The position numbers and the translations under genes are program-made. A stretch of DNA of 64,000 nucleotides from Krasilnikovia cinnamomea. Lineage in GTDB: Bacteria > Actinomycetota > Actinomycetes > Mycobacteriales > Micromonosporaceae. The stretch covers positions 6,634,001 through 6,698,000 of the forward strand of contig NZ_SHKY01000001.1 in assembly GCF_004217545.1 (NCBI RefSeq), given 5' to 3'. The notes below the pieces were generated by a model, which was given only the letters and a program-made list of their open reading frames with translations, was not told the DNA's origin and did not search any database. Shown one piece after another: positions 33,641 through 41,549 of this stretch. Each line of letters starts with the position of its first letter. Position 1 is the stretch's first letter.

Positions 33641-34519
33641 ATGCGGATTGGCATTGTGATCCTCCCCGATCAGCGCTGGTCGGATGCGCGGCAGCGCTGG
33701 CGGCAGGCCGACGCGTGGGGTTTCGACCACGCCTGGACCTACGACCACCTCGGCTGGCGCGACCTGGTCGACGGGCCGTGGTTCGACTCGATGACCACGC
33801 TCACCGCCGCCGCCACGGTCACCTCGCGGATCCGGCTCGGCACCCTCGTCGCCTCGCCGAACTTCCGCCACCCGGCGGCCTTCGTCCGCCAGATCACGGC
33901 GGTCGACGACGTCAGCGACGGCCGGCTGCTGCTCGGCCTCGGCGCGGGCGGCATCGGCTTCGACGCCCTGGTGCTCGGCGGCGAGGAGCTGCCGCCGCGG
34001 CAGCGGGTGGACCGGTTCGCCGAGTTCACCGAGCTGCTCGACCTGATTCTGCGGACGGACGGCACCACGTGGAAGGGGGAGTGGTTCGCCGCGGTGGACG
34101 CCCGCAACAACCCGGGCTGCGTCCAGCGTCCCCGGGTGCCGTTCCTGGTGGCCGCGAACGGTCCCCGCTCCATGCGCCTGGCGGCGCGCTTCGGCGAGGG
34201 CTGGGTCACCACCGGCACCGTCTTCGACGACCTGGAGAGCTGGTGGTCCTCGGTGGCCGAGCTGTCCACCCGGATGGACGCGGCGCTGGCGTCGGCGGGC
34301 CGTGACCCGGACACTCTGGACCGTCACCTGTTGCTCGACGCCGCGCCGGTCTTCTCGCTGGCCAACGCCGACTTCTTCGCCGAACAGGTCGCCCGGGCCG
34401 CGCGGCTCGGCTTCACCGACGTCATCACCCACTGGCCCCGGACCGAGAGCTGGTACGCGGGCGACGAGGCGGTCCTGGTCGACGTCGCCACCCGGCTCCT
34501 GCCCGAGCTTCGAGGCTGA
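33641..34519 (+). CDS. LLM-class (luciferase-like) flavin-dependent oxidoreductase
   Basis: A 292-residue TIM-barrel of the bacterial luciferase/F420-dependent superfamily. MRIGIVILPDQRW, WGFDHAWTYDHLGWRDL, RIRLGTLVASPNFRHP and LGLGAGG mark the cofactor-binding face. Whether it uses FMN or F420 cannot be decided; actinomycetes have many F420 forms. There is no Shine-Dalgarno; TACGCT ends 7 nt before ATG, so the message is probably leaderless. A strong hairpin follows at 34566. Confidence 0.88.
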   Translation: MRIGIVILPDQRWSDARQRWRQADAWGFDHAWTYDHLGWRDLVDGPWFDSMTTLTAAATVTSRIRLGTLVASPNFRHPAAFVRQITAVDDVSDGRLLLGLGAGGIGFDALVLGGEELPPRQRVDRFAEFTELLDLILRTDGTTWKGEWFAAVDARNNPGCVQRPRVPFLVAANGPRSMRLAARFGEGWVTTGTVFDDLESWWSSVAELSTRMDAALASAGRDPDTLDRHLLLDAAPVFSLANADFFAEQVARAARLGFTDVITHWPRTESWYAGDEAVLVDVATRLLPELRG

Positions 34520-34565
34520 CCGCGACCCCGTCGACAGCCTCCGCGGGCGACCTGACACCGAAGCG

Positions 34566-34607
34566 CCGCGCGATTCCCCGATCGGCACGGATCAGGGAAT
34601 CGCGCGG
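34566..34607. terminator. Hairpin terminator between convergent genes
   Basis: Perfect 13-bp stem (CCGCGCGATTCCC with its complement) and a 16-nt loop containing a further GATC/GATC pairing. It lies 47 bp after the LLM oxidoreductase stop and 66 bp from the end of the convergent lectin gene, so it may serve both. Confidence 0.85.
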
Positions 34608-34672
34608 TCGCTCATTTGTCGCGATCACGACACCCGTTTACCGCACATTGGCGCGGGTGCTACCGGCGCTTC

Positions 34673-35104
34673 TCATTCCCAGCGCTGGAATGCGCCGCCG
34701 TTGCAGGGAAGTGTGTAAACACTCCCGCCGGTGTTGCTGTCCAGGCACCTGCCGGTCGCCACATTGATCCATTGCTGACCGCTCCGCCGCCAGCGCTGGA
34801 AATTGCCGCCGTTGCAGCGGAGCGTGTAGACGCTGCCGCTGGTGTTGCTGTCCAGGCAGAATCCGGTCGCGTAGTTGCGGTGCTCCACTGACGAGGAGGA
34901 GCCGGTCCACGTCCACAACTGGAAACTGCCGCCGTTGCAGCCGAGCGTGTAGACACTTCCGCTGGTGTTGCTGTCCAGGCACCGCTGGGTGGCGATGTTG
35001 CGCCACCAGTAGGGCCCGGCCGCCTGTGCCGGACCGACCAGGCCGAAAACGCCGAGAACGATCGCCACCACCGGAGCCGTCAGCCACGCTGCCGTGCGTT
35101 TCAT
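34673..35104 (-). CDS. Secreted ricin-type beta-trefoil lectin, single domain
   Basis: A 143-residue protein. After a signal peptide (cleavage near GPAQAAG, residue 31) come three almost identical repeats of about 38 residues. Each contains CLDSNT(S/G)GSVYTL, CNGG and FQ-x-W, so the product is one complete ricin B-type trefoil and nothing else. QxW motifs and a Cys pair per repeat are intact, so carbohydrate binding is expected; it is extracellular. ATG 35104 is preceded by AAGGGGG 5 bp upstream. Sugar specificity is unknown. Confidence 0.88.
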   Translation of the reverse strand: MKRTAAWLTAPVVAIVLGVFGLVGPAQAAGPYWWRNIATQRCLDSNTSGSVYTLGCNGGSFQLWTWTGSSSSVEHRNYATGFCLDSNTSGSVYTLRCNGGNFQRWRRSGQQWINVATGRCLDSNTGGSVYTLPCNGGAFQRWE

Positions 35105-35389
35105 GATTCCCCCTTGAGATAAGGGAGTGGTGCGCAGGTAGGCGCCTCTTCCTGAGCGCACTCCCAATCAATCACTGCGGACAGGCTATCAAGGGCGTCA
35201 ATACCTCAAATTCCGTAGCTTGTTTACAGCTTCATTGCGGGGAAGATATGTGTATCGAGGAGTTCTTCGACGCCGGGGCGGGCTGACCACGGTGGATCCA
35301 CCGAATGATCAGTATCGGCCCGTCCACCGATCCGGTGGTCCTCGCCGTCCCGCGAGCGAGACCGACCATGGCTCCGTAACCTTGGGCGG
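35105..35389. promoter_or_regulatory. Divergent intergenic region, lectin / L,D-transpeptidase
   Basis: A 285-bp region without a convincing gene. The half nearer the lectin is AT-richer (around 35170-35260) and probably holds its promoter. A perfect 14-bp palindrome, CGGTGGATCCACCG (35290-35303), lies about 90 bp before the L,D-transpeptidase. TAACCT at 35377-35382, 7 nt before the GTG at 35390, could be a leaderless -10. Confidence 0.45.
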
Positions 35390-36262
35390 GTGCCGCGCGG
35401 CCCCGACGACCATCGACTCCGTCGCCCGGCGCCCGTATACCTGCTGGCCGTCGTCCTCCTCGTCGCAGTCGCGGGTGGGGCGGTGACCCTGCGGCTGCGC
35501 GAGGTGGACCGTACCGCCGCGTCGACCGCGGTCCGCCCGGCGCCGTCGACGGCCCGGCCCGGGCAGCAACCGGCACTCCCGGCCCGTGCCGCACCCGCGG
35601 ATCTCCCCGTGATCGACTACCGGTCCGTTCCGGGGGGCTTTCCGCCCGACCCCACGCCGCAGTCGACCGCGGCGCTCACCGAGGGCCTGCGTCCCCGCGC
35701 CCGGCTCGCGGTCTACGACGCCCCCGGTGGCCGGCCCCGGGCGTTTCTGCCACCGTCGATCAGCGGCGTGCCGGTCACCGTGCCGATCCTCATGCGGCGC
35801 GGCGGCTGGGTTGCCGTCCTGCTGCCCTCGATCAACCGGACCATGGGCTGGCTGCCCGCCGGTCGGTGGGCCGTCCAGCCGCTGCGGGACCACCTGATCC
35901 TGCGGCGGCGCACGCACGAACTGACCTGGCTGCGCGACGGGGCCCTGGTGGCGCGGTGGACCGTCACCACCGGTTCACCGGCGACCCCGACCCCGCTGGG
36001 CCGCAGCTTCGTGCTGGGCCGCAGCACGCCCGGCGGTGCCGTCTACGGCGGTCTCGACGCCCTGGTGCTGGGCTCCGTCCCGGACGACCGGCATGCGGTG
36101 CCTCCCGCGCTGCGCGGGGCACACACGGGGATCCACAGCTGGCACCGCGGCGGCAGCTTCGGCAAGAGTGTCTCCAACGGCTGCATCCGGGTGCCCAAAT
36201 CCGGACAGCGCAGGCTGCTCAGCGCCATCGCGCCCGGCACCCCGGTGAGCGTGGTCGACTGA
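35390..36262 (+). CDS. L,D-transpeptidase (YkuD domain)
   Basis: A 290-residue protein with one N-terminal TM anchor (VYLLAVVLLVAVAGGAVTL), a variable extracytoplasmic linker, and a C-terminal YkuD domain. The catalytic signature is HTGIHSWH, about 10 residues, then SNGCIRV with the nucleophile Cys near residue 265. Such enzymes form 3-3 peptidoglycan cross-links or attach proteins to the wall. GTG 35390 lacks a Shine-Dalgarno and sits 7 nt after TAACCT, consistent with a leaderless transcript. A hairpin terminator follows immediately. Confidence 0.88.
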   Translation: MPRGPDDHRLRRPAPVYLLAVVLLVAVAGGAVTLRLREVDRTAASTAVRPAPSTARPGQQPALPARAAPADLPVIDYRSVPGGFPPDPTPQSTAALTEGLRPRARLAVYDAPGGRPRAFLPPSISGVPVTVPILMRRGGWVAVLLPSINRTMGWLPAGRWAVQPLRDHLILRRRTHELTWLRDGALVARWTVTTGSPATPTPLGRSFVLGRSTPGGAVYGGLDALVLGSVPDDRHAVPPALRGAHTGIHSWHRGGSFGKSVSNGCIRVPKSGQRRLLSAIAPGTPVSVVD

Positions 36263-36266
36263 CGGC

Positions 36267-36293
36267 GGGTCCGGGGCGTCCAGTCCCCGGCCC
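36267..36293 (+). terminator. Short GC hairpin after the L,D-transpeptidase gene
   Basis: GGG(T)CCGGGG pairs with CCCCGGCCC around an 8-nt loop with one bulged T, starting 4 bp after the stop codon at 36262. Confidence 0.6.
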
Positions 36294-36430
36294 GACGGAA
36301 TCGCGAATATGCGCAGAGGGCTACCACCCGGTAATACGGATGGGTAGCGTGGCGCTAGCGGGGTCCCGGAGGCGCCGAGTGGAGCGTCTTCGCGGTCTGG
36401 TAACCGTACTCGGATCGAGGGGGTTAAGCC

Positions 36431-38335
36431 GTGACCACGACGCAGCGCAAGCCGGCCGACGTCTCGGAGAAGCAGGCGAGGCAGGTCGCCGAGGCCGCCC
36501 GCGAGTCCGAGTGGCGCAAGCCCAGCTTCGGCAAGGAACTGTTCCTCGGCCGGTTCTGTCTCGACCTCATCGACCCGTGGCCCACGGTCGAGCCCCGCCC
36601 CGACGCCGACGACTACCTCGCCCGGCTGGACGCGTACGTGCGCTCCGGGATGGACGGCGCCCGCATCGAACGCGAGGCCCGCATCCCCGACGAGGTGTTC
36701 CACGGCCTCGCCGAGCTCGGCGCGTTCGGCATGAAGATCGACAAAGGGTACGGCGGGCTCGGCCTGCCCAACCTGCACTACTGCAAGGCGCTGACGCTGA
36801 TCGGCTCGGTCAGCCCCGCGGTCGCCGCGCTGCTGTCCGCGCACCAGTCGATCGGCGTCCCGCAGCCGCTGAAGATCTTCGGTACGCCGGAGCAGAAGAA
36901 GACGTTCCTGCCCCGGCTGGCGGCGGGCGAGGTGTCCGCGTTCCTGCTGACTGAGCCGGACGTCGGCTCCGACCCGGCACGGCTGGGCACCGTCGCCGAG
37001 CCGGTCGAGGGCGGCTACCGGCTCAACGGGCTGAAGCTGTGGGCCACCAACGGCACCATCGCCACCCTGCTGGTCGTGATGGCGCGGGTGCCCGACAAGG
37101 GCATCACGGCGTTCGTGGTGGAGGGCGACGCACCGGGCATCACGGTGGAACGCCGCAACGAGTTCCTCGGCCTGCGCGGCCTGGAGAACAGCGTGACCCG
37201 CTTCCACGACGTGTTCGTGCCCGAGGGCAACGTCATCGGTGGCCTCGGCAAGGGGCTCAAGATCGCGCTGACCACACTGAACACCGGCCGCCTGTCGCTG
37301 CCCGCGATGTGCGTCGGCGCGGGCAAGTGGGCCCTCAACGTGGCCCGCGAATGGTCGGCCGAGCGGGTCCAGTGGGGACGCCCCGTCGGGCAGCACGAGG
37401 CAGTCGCCAAGAAGATCGCCTTCATCGCCGCGACCACGTACGCGATGGAATCCATGCTCGACCTGTGCTGCGTGATCGCCGACGACGACCGCAACGACAT
37501 CCGCATCGAGGCGGCTCTGGTCAAACTGTTCGCCAGCGAGATGGCGTGGCAGATCGCCGACGAGCTGATCCAGATCCGTGGCGGCCGCGGCTACGAGAAG
37601 GCACCGTCGCTGGCCGCGCGCGGCGAACGCGCGGCCGAGGTCGAGCAGCTCCTGCGCGACCTGCGGATCAACCGCATCTTCGAGGGCTCCACCGAGATCA
37701 TGCACCTGCTGATCGCCCGCGAGGCGGTCGACGCGCACCTGTCGGTCGCGGGCGACATCATCGACCCGGACGCCGGGCTCGGCCGCAAGGCCCGCGCCGG
37801 GGCACGGGCCGGAGCCTTCTACGCGAAGTGGCTGCCCACCCTCGCGGTCGGCCGTGGCCAGGTGCCGACCGGGTACGGCAGGTTCGGGCCCCTCGCCGCC
37901 CACCTCAGGTACGTCGAGCGCGCCTCCCGCAAGCTCGCCCGGTCCACCTTCTACGCCATGTCGCGCTGGCAGGGCAAGATGGAACGCAAGCAGGCATTCC
38001 TCGCCCGGGTCGTGGACATCGGCGCCGAACTGTTCGCGATGTCGGCGGTGTGCGTCCGCGCCCGCGCCGAGCGGCGGGACCGGCCGGAGGGCGTGGAACT
38101 GGCCGATCTGTTCTGCCGGCAGGCGCGGCTGCGGGCGGAGGCGCTGTTCGCCGATCTGTGGGACAACACCGATTCGCTGGACGTACGGCTGGCGCGGCGG
38201 GCGCTCGACGGGCGCTACGCGTTCCTGGAGGAGGGCATCGTCACCCCGGCCTCCGACGGCGCCTGGGTGAGCACCTGGCAGCCCGGACCCGCCACAGTCG
38301 ACGACGTACGCCGCCGCATCCCCCCACCGGCCTGA
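36431..38335 (+). CDS. Acyl-CoA dehydrogenase (FadE-type)
   Basis: A 634-residue flavoenzyme, longer than the usual 380-residue enzymes because of an N-terminal extension of about 60 residues and a C-terminal helical domain of about 170. Core landmarks: FLLTEPDVGSDPARL, LKLWATNGTIATLL, VPEGNVIGGLGKG, and QIRGGRGYEK then INRIFEGSTEIMHLL. It catalyses alpha-beta dehydrogenation of acyl-CoA with FAD in beta-oxidation; chain length is unknown. GTG 36431 follows GGGGG about 8 bp upstream. Its last 121 bp overlap the end of the convergent GNAT gene. Confidence 0.9.
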   Translation: MTTTQRKPADVSEKQARQVAEAARESEWRKPSFGKELFLGRFCLDLIDPWPTVEPRPDADDYLARLDAYVRSGMDGARIEREARIPDEVFHGLAELGAFGMKIDKGYGGLGLPNLHYCKALTLIGSVSPAVAALLSAHQSIGVPQPLKIFGTPEQKKTFLPRLAAGEVSAFLLTEPDVGSDPARLGTVAEPVEGGYRLNGLKLWATNGTIATLLVVMARVPDKGITAFVVEGDAPGITVERRNEFLGLRGLENSVTRFHDVFVPEGNVIGGLGKGLKIALTTLNTGRLSLPAMCVGAGKWALNVAREWSAERVQWGRPVGQHEAVAKKIAFIAATTYAMESMLDLCCVIADDDRNDIRIEAALVKLFASEMAWQIADELIQIRGGRGYEKAPSLAARGERAAEVEQLLRDLRINRIFEGSTEIMHLLIAREAVDAHLSVAGDIIDPDAGLGRKARAGARAGAFYAKWLPTLAVGRGQVPTGYGRFGPLAAHLRYVERASRKLARSTFYAMSRWQGKMERKQAFLARVVDIGAELFAMSAVCVRARAERRDRPEGVELADLFCRQARLRAEALFADLWDNTDSLDVRLARRALDGRYAFLEEGIVTPASDGAWVSTWQPGPATVDDVRRRIPPPA

Positions 38336-38862
38336 TCATCCTCACGCAGTGGTGGACAGCGAATCCAACGCTTCAGCTTCCCGATTTCGTACCAGCCCCA
38401 TGCGTCATATGCGTGGCGCGCGACCGTATTGGACGGCTGCACCAGCAGAGTGGCTCGTGCCTCGGGACGATCGCCCAGCAGTGCGTCATGTATTGTTCTG
38501 GCGATACCTTGGCGACGGAATTCTGTTCTGACCATCATGTATGTGAGCGCGAACGTTCGGGTGCCGTCCTCAGCAATCAGTTCGGGTTCGATGTCCGCGA
38601 GAAGCCCTTGCCACCACCGCGAATTCGCTGGCAATCGGTAGCCGAGCGCGCACCCCACCATGCAATCATCCATCCATCCCTCCGCGAGGGCGTATCCGTC
38701 CGCCGAAGCGTAGGCTTGAAGTCGCTCCCAGTGCCTCTCCTCCGACAGGAAAGGGTTGTCAAGCTTGTCGGCGTATGCGTTGCGGTAGACCTCAAGGAGC
38801 TGGCCCTTGTGAGATTCGGTTTCGGCCTTGCCGCCGATCCGGATCTCAAGACCGGGACGCAT
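38215..38862 (-). CDS. GNAT-family acetyltransferase, lower GC than neighbours
   Basis: A 215-residue protein. Residues 1-170 have the GNAT fold: LTYMMVRTEFRRQGIARTIHDALLG supplies the acetyl-CoA loop (RRQGIA), and ARHAYDAWGWYEIG the last strand. GGGAGGCG precedes the ATG by 6 bp. Base composition in the body (about 58 percent GC in a sampled 60 bp) is clearly below its surroundings. The C-terminal 40 residues lie antisense to the end of the acyl-CoA dehydrogenase gene and look unlike GNAT sequence. Both points suggest a transferred gene that inserted here and picked up a new 3-prime end. Substrate unknown. Confidence 0.75.
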   Translation of the reverse strand: MRPGLEIRIGGKAETESHKGQLLEVYRNAYADKLDNPFLSEERHWERLQAYASADGYALAEGWMDDCMVGCALGYRLPANSRWWQGLLADIEPELIAEDGTRTFALTYMMVRTEFRRQGIARTIHDALLGDRPEARATLLVQPSNTVARHAYDAWGWYEIGKLKRWIRCPPLREDDQAGGGMRRRTSSTVAGPGCQVLTQAPSEAGVTMPSSRNA

Positions 38863-38964
38863 TCTGCTCGCCTCCCTTGCTTGCCTGGACCGATCGGGAC
38901 GGTCATGCCGCGGCTCTGCGCGCTGTCGGCTAGGACGCTGGCCGGCCGTTCGTAGGGTGCTGGC

Positions 38965-39456
38965 ATGGCTATCCCGGAATTCGTCCTTGCCCTGCGCGCC
39001 AAGATCGGCCACGACCCGCTGCCGCTGCCCGGCGTCATCGCCGTGGTCCTCGACGAGCAGGGCCGCGTGCTGCTGGTCCGTCGCTCCGACACCGGCGATT
39101 GGGCCCTGACGACGGGATGCCTGGAGCCGGGCGAGCAGCCGGCGGCCGGCGCGGTCCGCGAGGTGTACGAGGAGACCGGCATGGAGGTCGCCGTGGAGCG
39201 GCTGCTGGCCGTCGAGGCCCTCGACCTGTCCGTGGCGCCCAACGGCGACCAGGTGTACTGGCTCTCCATCGGGCTGCGGTGCCGGGTCCTCGGTGGCGAT
39301 GCCCGGGTCAACGACGACGAGTCCGTCGAGGTCGGCTGGTTCGATCCGGGCTCGGTGCCGCCGCTGCCGCCGCACCAGGCGCGTTGCCTGGAGCTCGCCC
39401 TGTCCGGCGACGCCGCCGCGTGGATCGCCGGAACGGGTGAGGGCACCCCGCGGTGA
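38965..39456 (+). CDS. NUDIX hydrolase
   Basis: A 163-residue NUDIX protein. The box GX5EX7REUXEEXGU is complete as GCLEPGEQPAAG then AVREVYEETG (residues about 51-73), so metal-dependent hydrolysis of a nucleoside-diphosphate-linked substrate is likely. Substrate not predictable. No Shine-Dalgarno; TAGGGT ends 6 nt before ATG, a leaderless arrangement. It converges with the VOC gene (stop at 39469, 12 bp away). Confidence 0.9.
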   Translation: MAIPEFVLALRAKIGHDPLPLPGVIAVVLDEQGRVLLVRRSDTGDWALTTGCLEPGEQPAAGAVREVYEETGMEVAVERLLAVEALDLSVAPNGDQVYWLSIGLRCRVLGGDARVNDDESVEVGWFDPGSVPPLPPHQARCLELALSGDAAAWIAGTGEGTPR

Positions 39457-39468
39457 GAACCGAGCCGC

Positions 39469-39816
39469 TCAGTGCGGTGCGGTCGGGTGGCGGGGCTCGT
39501 AGAGGCCGAGCTGGCCACCGCTGGGCAGTGGTATCGAGGTGAGCAGGCCCCAGCCCATGTCCTGGACCTCGCCGCGCAGCTCCACGCCCCGGCCGCGCAG
39601 CTCCGCGATGGTGGCGTTGACGTCGTCGCACATCAGGTACAGCTCGCAGGCCCCACCGGTCTCCGCGGGATGGACGGCCACCTCGGCGGGCGGCAGGGCG
39701 AAGATGAGCCAGCCGCCACCGGCGTCCACCCCGGCGAGGCCGAGTTTGTCGCGCAGGAAGGCGCGGTCCTGTTCCGCGTCGGTGCTGAACAGGATGGCAT
39801 GAGCTCCAGTGATCAC
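39469..39816 (-). CDS. VOC (glyoxalase/bleomycin-resistance) family protein
   Basis: A 115-residue single VOC module: HAILFSTDAEQDRAFLRD at the start, WLIFALPPAEVAVHP, CELYLMCDDVNATIAEL and LLTSIPLPSGGQLGLYEPR. His near the N-terminus and Glu in QLGLYEP are candidate metal ligands. Members include dioxygenases, isomerases and drug-binding proteins, so no reaction is assigned. GTG 39816 overlaps a TGA of the preceding broken frame (GTGA) and has GGGGAGC just upstream, so it was probably coupled to that gene. Confidence 0.8.
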   Translation of the reverse strand: MITGAHAILFSTDAEQDRAFLRDKLGLAGVDAGGGWLIFALPPAEVAVHPAETGGACELYLMCDDVNATIAELRGRGVELRGEVQDMGWGLLTSIPLPSGGQLGLYEPRHPTAPH

Positions 39817-40059
39817 GGTGCTCCCCGGTCGAGGCGAAGACGAGTGGAGGCCGGCGGCGTTCGACGTACGGTGCTGACCATGGCGACATTCGTGTCCGGT
39901 GGCAGGGCCGGCGGGGTGCCGGTGCCGTCCAGCGTCCCGACGGTCGCCGTGATCGTCGGGACGCTCGGCTTCGGCGGGCCCGGCCCAGGCCGGGCCGGCT
40001 GCCGTGGCCGCGGGTACGGCCAGTCCCGCCCGCAGCGGGCGCCGTCGTGTGGTCCGCAT
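39813..40059 (-). pseudogene. Frameshifted small secreted-protein gene
   Basis: ATG 40059 has a strong RBS (GGGAGGTGGG) and starts a signal-peptide-like sequence, MRTTRRRPLRAGLAVPAATA then AWAGPA. After about residue 28 that frame turns into His/Arg-rich shadow sequence. The next frame reads sensibly (PSVPTITATVGTLDG, LPPDTNVAMVSTV) and ends at a TGA that overlaps the VOC start codon. A +1 step near 39970-39985 would join them into a secreted peptide of about 81 residues. The original frame otherwise runs on into the VOC gene, which is unlikely to be real. Mutation or assembly indel. Confidence 0.4.
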
Positions 40060-40103
40060 GAACCCACCTCCCTGACCTCAGCACCGTAGGCACGGCCGGG
40101 GCG

Positions 40104-40127
40104 CCACCGGCCGTGAACGGTCGGTGG
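40104..40127 (-). terminator. Hairpin after the LacI gene
   Basis: CCACCGGCC and GGTCGGTGG (8 of 9 pairs) around a GTGAAC loop, 29 bp after the LacI-type stop on the minus strand. Likely terminator for the regulator. Confidence 0.55.
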
Positions 40128-40155
40128 TTCACACACGTGGGGGAGGACGGCCTGC

Positions 40156-41235
40156 TTACGCGGAGAGGTCCTGGATGAGGTCCGCCGGTGGGCGGCTGGA
40201 CTCCCGGGTGATCAGGGCGGTGTGCAGGAGCTGGTGTGGGTGCTGGTCCTCGCCCCGGATCGCGGAGACGAGGAAGTCGCCCGCGATCCGGCCCTTGGCC
40301 GCGATGGGCTGGCGCACGGTGGTCAGCCGGGGCCGGCTCCACTGTGCCTCCGGCAGGTCGTCGAAGCCGGTGACGGAGACGTCGCCCGGCACGTCCAGGC
40401 CGAGGTCACGCAGGGCGTCGATGGCGCCGAACGCCATCAGGTCGGCCAGCACGATCAGCGCGGTGGGCCGGGGTCGGGCCGCCATGATGGCCTGGGCGGC
40501 GCGGTAGCCGTCCATCCGGGTGCAGGGCGCCTCGGTGACGGTGATGTCGCGGCGGCCCATGCCGACGGTGCGCAGGGCGTCCTCGATGCCGGCGATCCGG
40601 CGGACCATGGGGTCGCGGTAGGTGCGGGCGGGCTGGTCGGAGCGGTGTTCGATGCTCAGTACGGCGATCCGGCGGTGCCCGAGGTCGAGCAGGTGCTGGG
40701 CGACGTGGCGGGCGCCGTCGCGGTCGTCGACGTCGACGCTGGCGGCGCCGCCGTCCGGCGCGTCGCTGTCGACCAGCACGTACGGCAGGGCCCGGCGGCT
40801 CAGTTCGGCGATCTCGCCGCGGTCGGTGTCGAGTCCACACACGACGAATCCGTCGACCGCGGCCTCCCGGATGACCTTGACCAGGGAGTCGCCGACCGGG
40901 GGCATGAGCTGCAGGGACAACCCTTCCCGGGTGCACACCTGGCCGATGCCCATGAGGAACCGGGAGTAGTACGGGTTCTCCATCGCCTTGGGGATGTCGT
41001 GCGGGAGCAGCACGCCGAGGCACTGGGTCCGGCGGTTGCGCACGGCCCGGCCGGACGGCGGCGGGGTGTAGGCCAGGTCGCGGGCGGCGGCGAGGATCCG
41101 CTCGCGGGTCGCGGTGGAGACCCGGGCGGGGTCGTTGAAGGCGAAGGAGACCGCGGAACGGGAGACACCGGCGGCGGCGGCGACGTCGCTGGAGGTGGCT
41201 CTGCCCCGGCCGGCGGGGGCGTCCTTCGCTGCCAT
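40156..41235 (-). CDS. LacI-family transcriptional repressor
   Basis: A 359-residue repressor. The N-terminal LacI helix-turn-helix is TSSDVAAAAGVSRSAVSFAF, then the hinge helix (ERILAAARDLAYTP). The periplasmic-binding-like effector domain contains GVLLPHDIP, VDGFVVCGLD, LLDLGHRRIAVLS, and PGDVSVTGFDDLPEA. It is divergent from the MalEFG-type sugar importer and by position its regulator, with a sugar as probable effector. ATG 41235 has GAGGGAGC 4 bp upstream. Near-palindromes at 41294 and 41425 are candidate operators. Confidence 0.92.
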   Translation of the reverse strand: MAAKDAPAGRGRATSSDVAAAAGVSRSAVSFAFNDPARVSTATRERILAAARDLAYTPPPSGRAVRNRRTQCLGVLLPHDIPKAMENPYYSRFLMGIGQVCTREGLSLQLMPPVGDSLVKVIREAAVDGFVVCGLDTDRGEIAELSRRALPYVLVDSDAPDGGAASVDVDDRDGARHVAQHLLDLGHRRIAVLSIEHRSDQPARTYRDPMVRRIAGIEDALRTVGMGRRDITVTEAPCTRMDGYRAAQAIMAARPRPTALIVLADLMAFGAIDALRDLGLDVPGDVSVTGFDDLPEAQWSRPRLTTVRQPIAAKGRIAGDFLVSAIRGEDQHPHQLLHTALITRESSRPPADLIQDLSA

Positions 41236-41293
41236 TGCGCTCCCTCGGGGCGTGTACTGCGGCCAGACTATCAGCTCACGCAGTGTGAAGTTT

Positions 41294-41307
41294 AGTAAAC
41301 GGTTACT
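41294..41307. promoter_or_regulatory. Candidate LacI-type operator 1
   Basis: AGTAAACGGTTACT has matching arms AGTAA/TTACT around a central CG, the shape of LacI/GalR operators. It lies 59 bp before the repressor start, suggesting autoregulation and shared control of the divergent importer. Confidence 0.55.
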
Positions 41308-41424
41308 GCCGTCGTGCACTGTTTAGCACGGATTTCCGGCGTCCGCGAGCCTGTCCCGCATCCTCCGAAGGGAGGAGCACGTCTCGCGAACGACGGTGGG
41401 AAGATCTCGTTAAGAAACAGTTAC

Positions 41425-41449
41425 CTAACACGTTTTACTTGCGTGTTAG
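41425..41449. promoter_or_regulatory. Inverted repeat before the sugar importer, candidate operator 2
   Basis: Perfect 8-bp arms CTAACACG/CGTGTTAG spaced by 9 bp, just after AAACAGTTAC, which resembles half of operator 1. It lies about 100 bp before the binding-protein ATG, in the only AT-rich part of the region, and probably overlaps the promoter. Confidence 0.5.
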
Positions 41450-41549
41450 CGTGACTCCGGTCACCAGCCGCCGGACGGCGGCGATCCCACCCCTTAGGCC
41501 ATGGCACCCGTCCCCCGGGTCCATGACACGAGAATCGACAGGAGATCCG

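Noticed and set aside
35220..35486. 88-codon plus-strand ORF before the L,D-transpeptidase
   Set aside because: No RBS, Arg/Ser-rich with no fold-like pattern, and it overlaps the transpeptidase start in another frame.
39469..40059. 196-codon VOC protein with a signal peptide
   Set aside because: The middle of the frame is His/Arg-rich shadow sequence; a GTG with a good RBS at 39816 gives a normal-length VOC protein.
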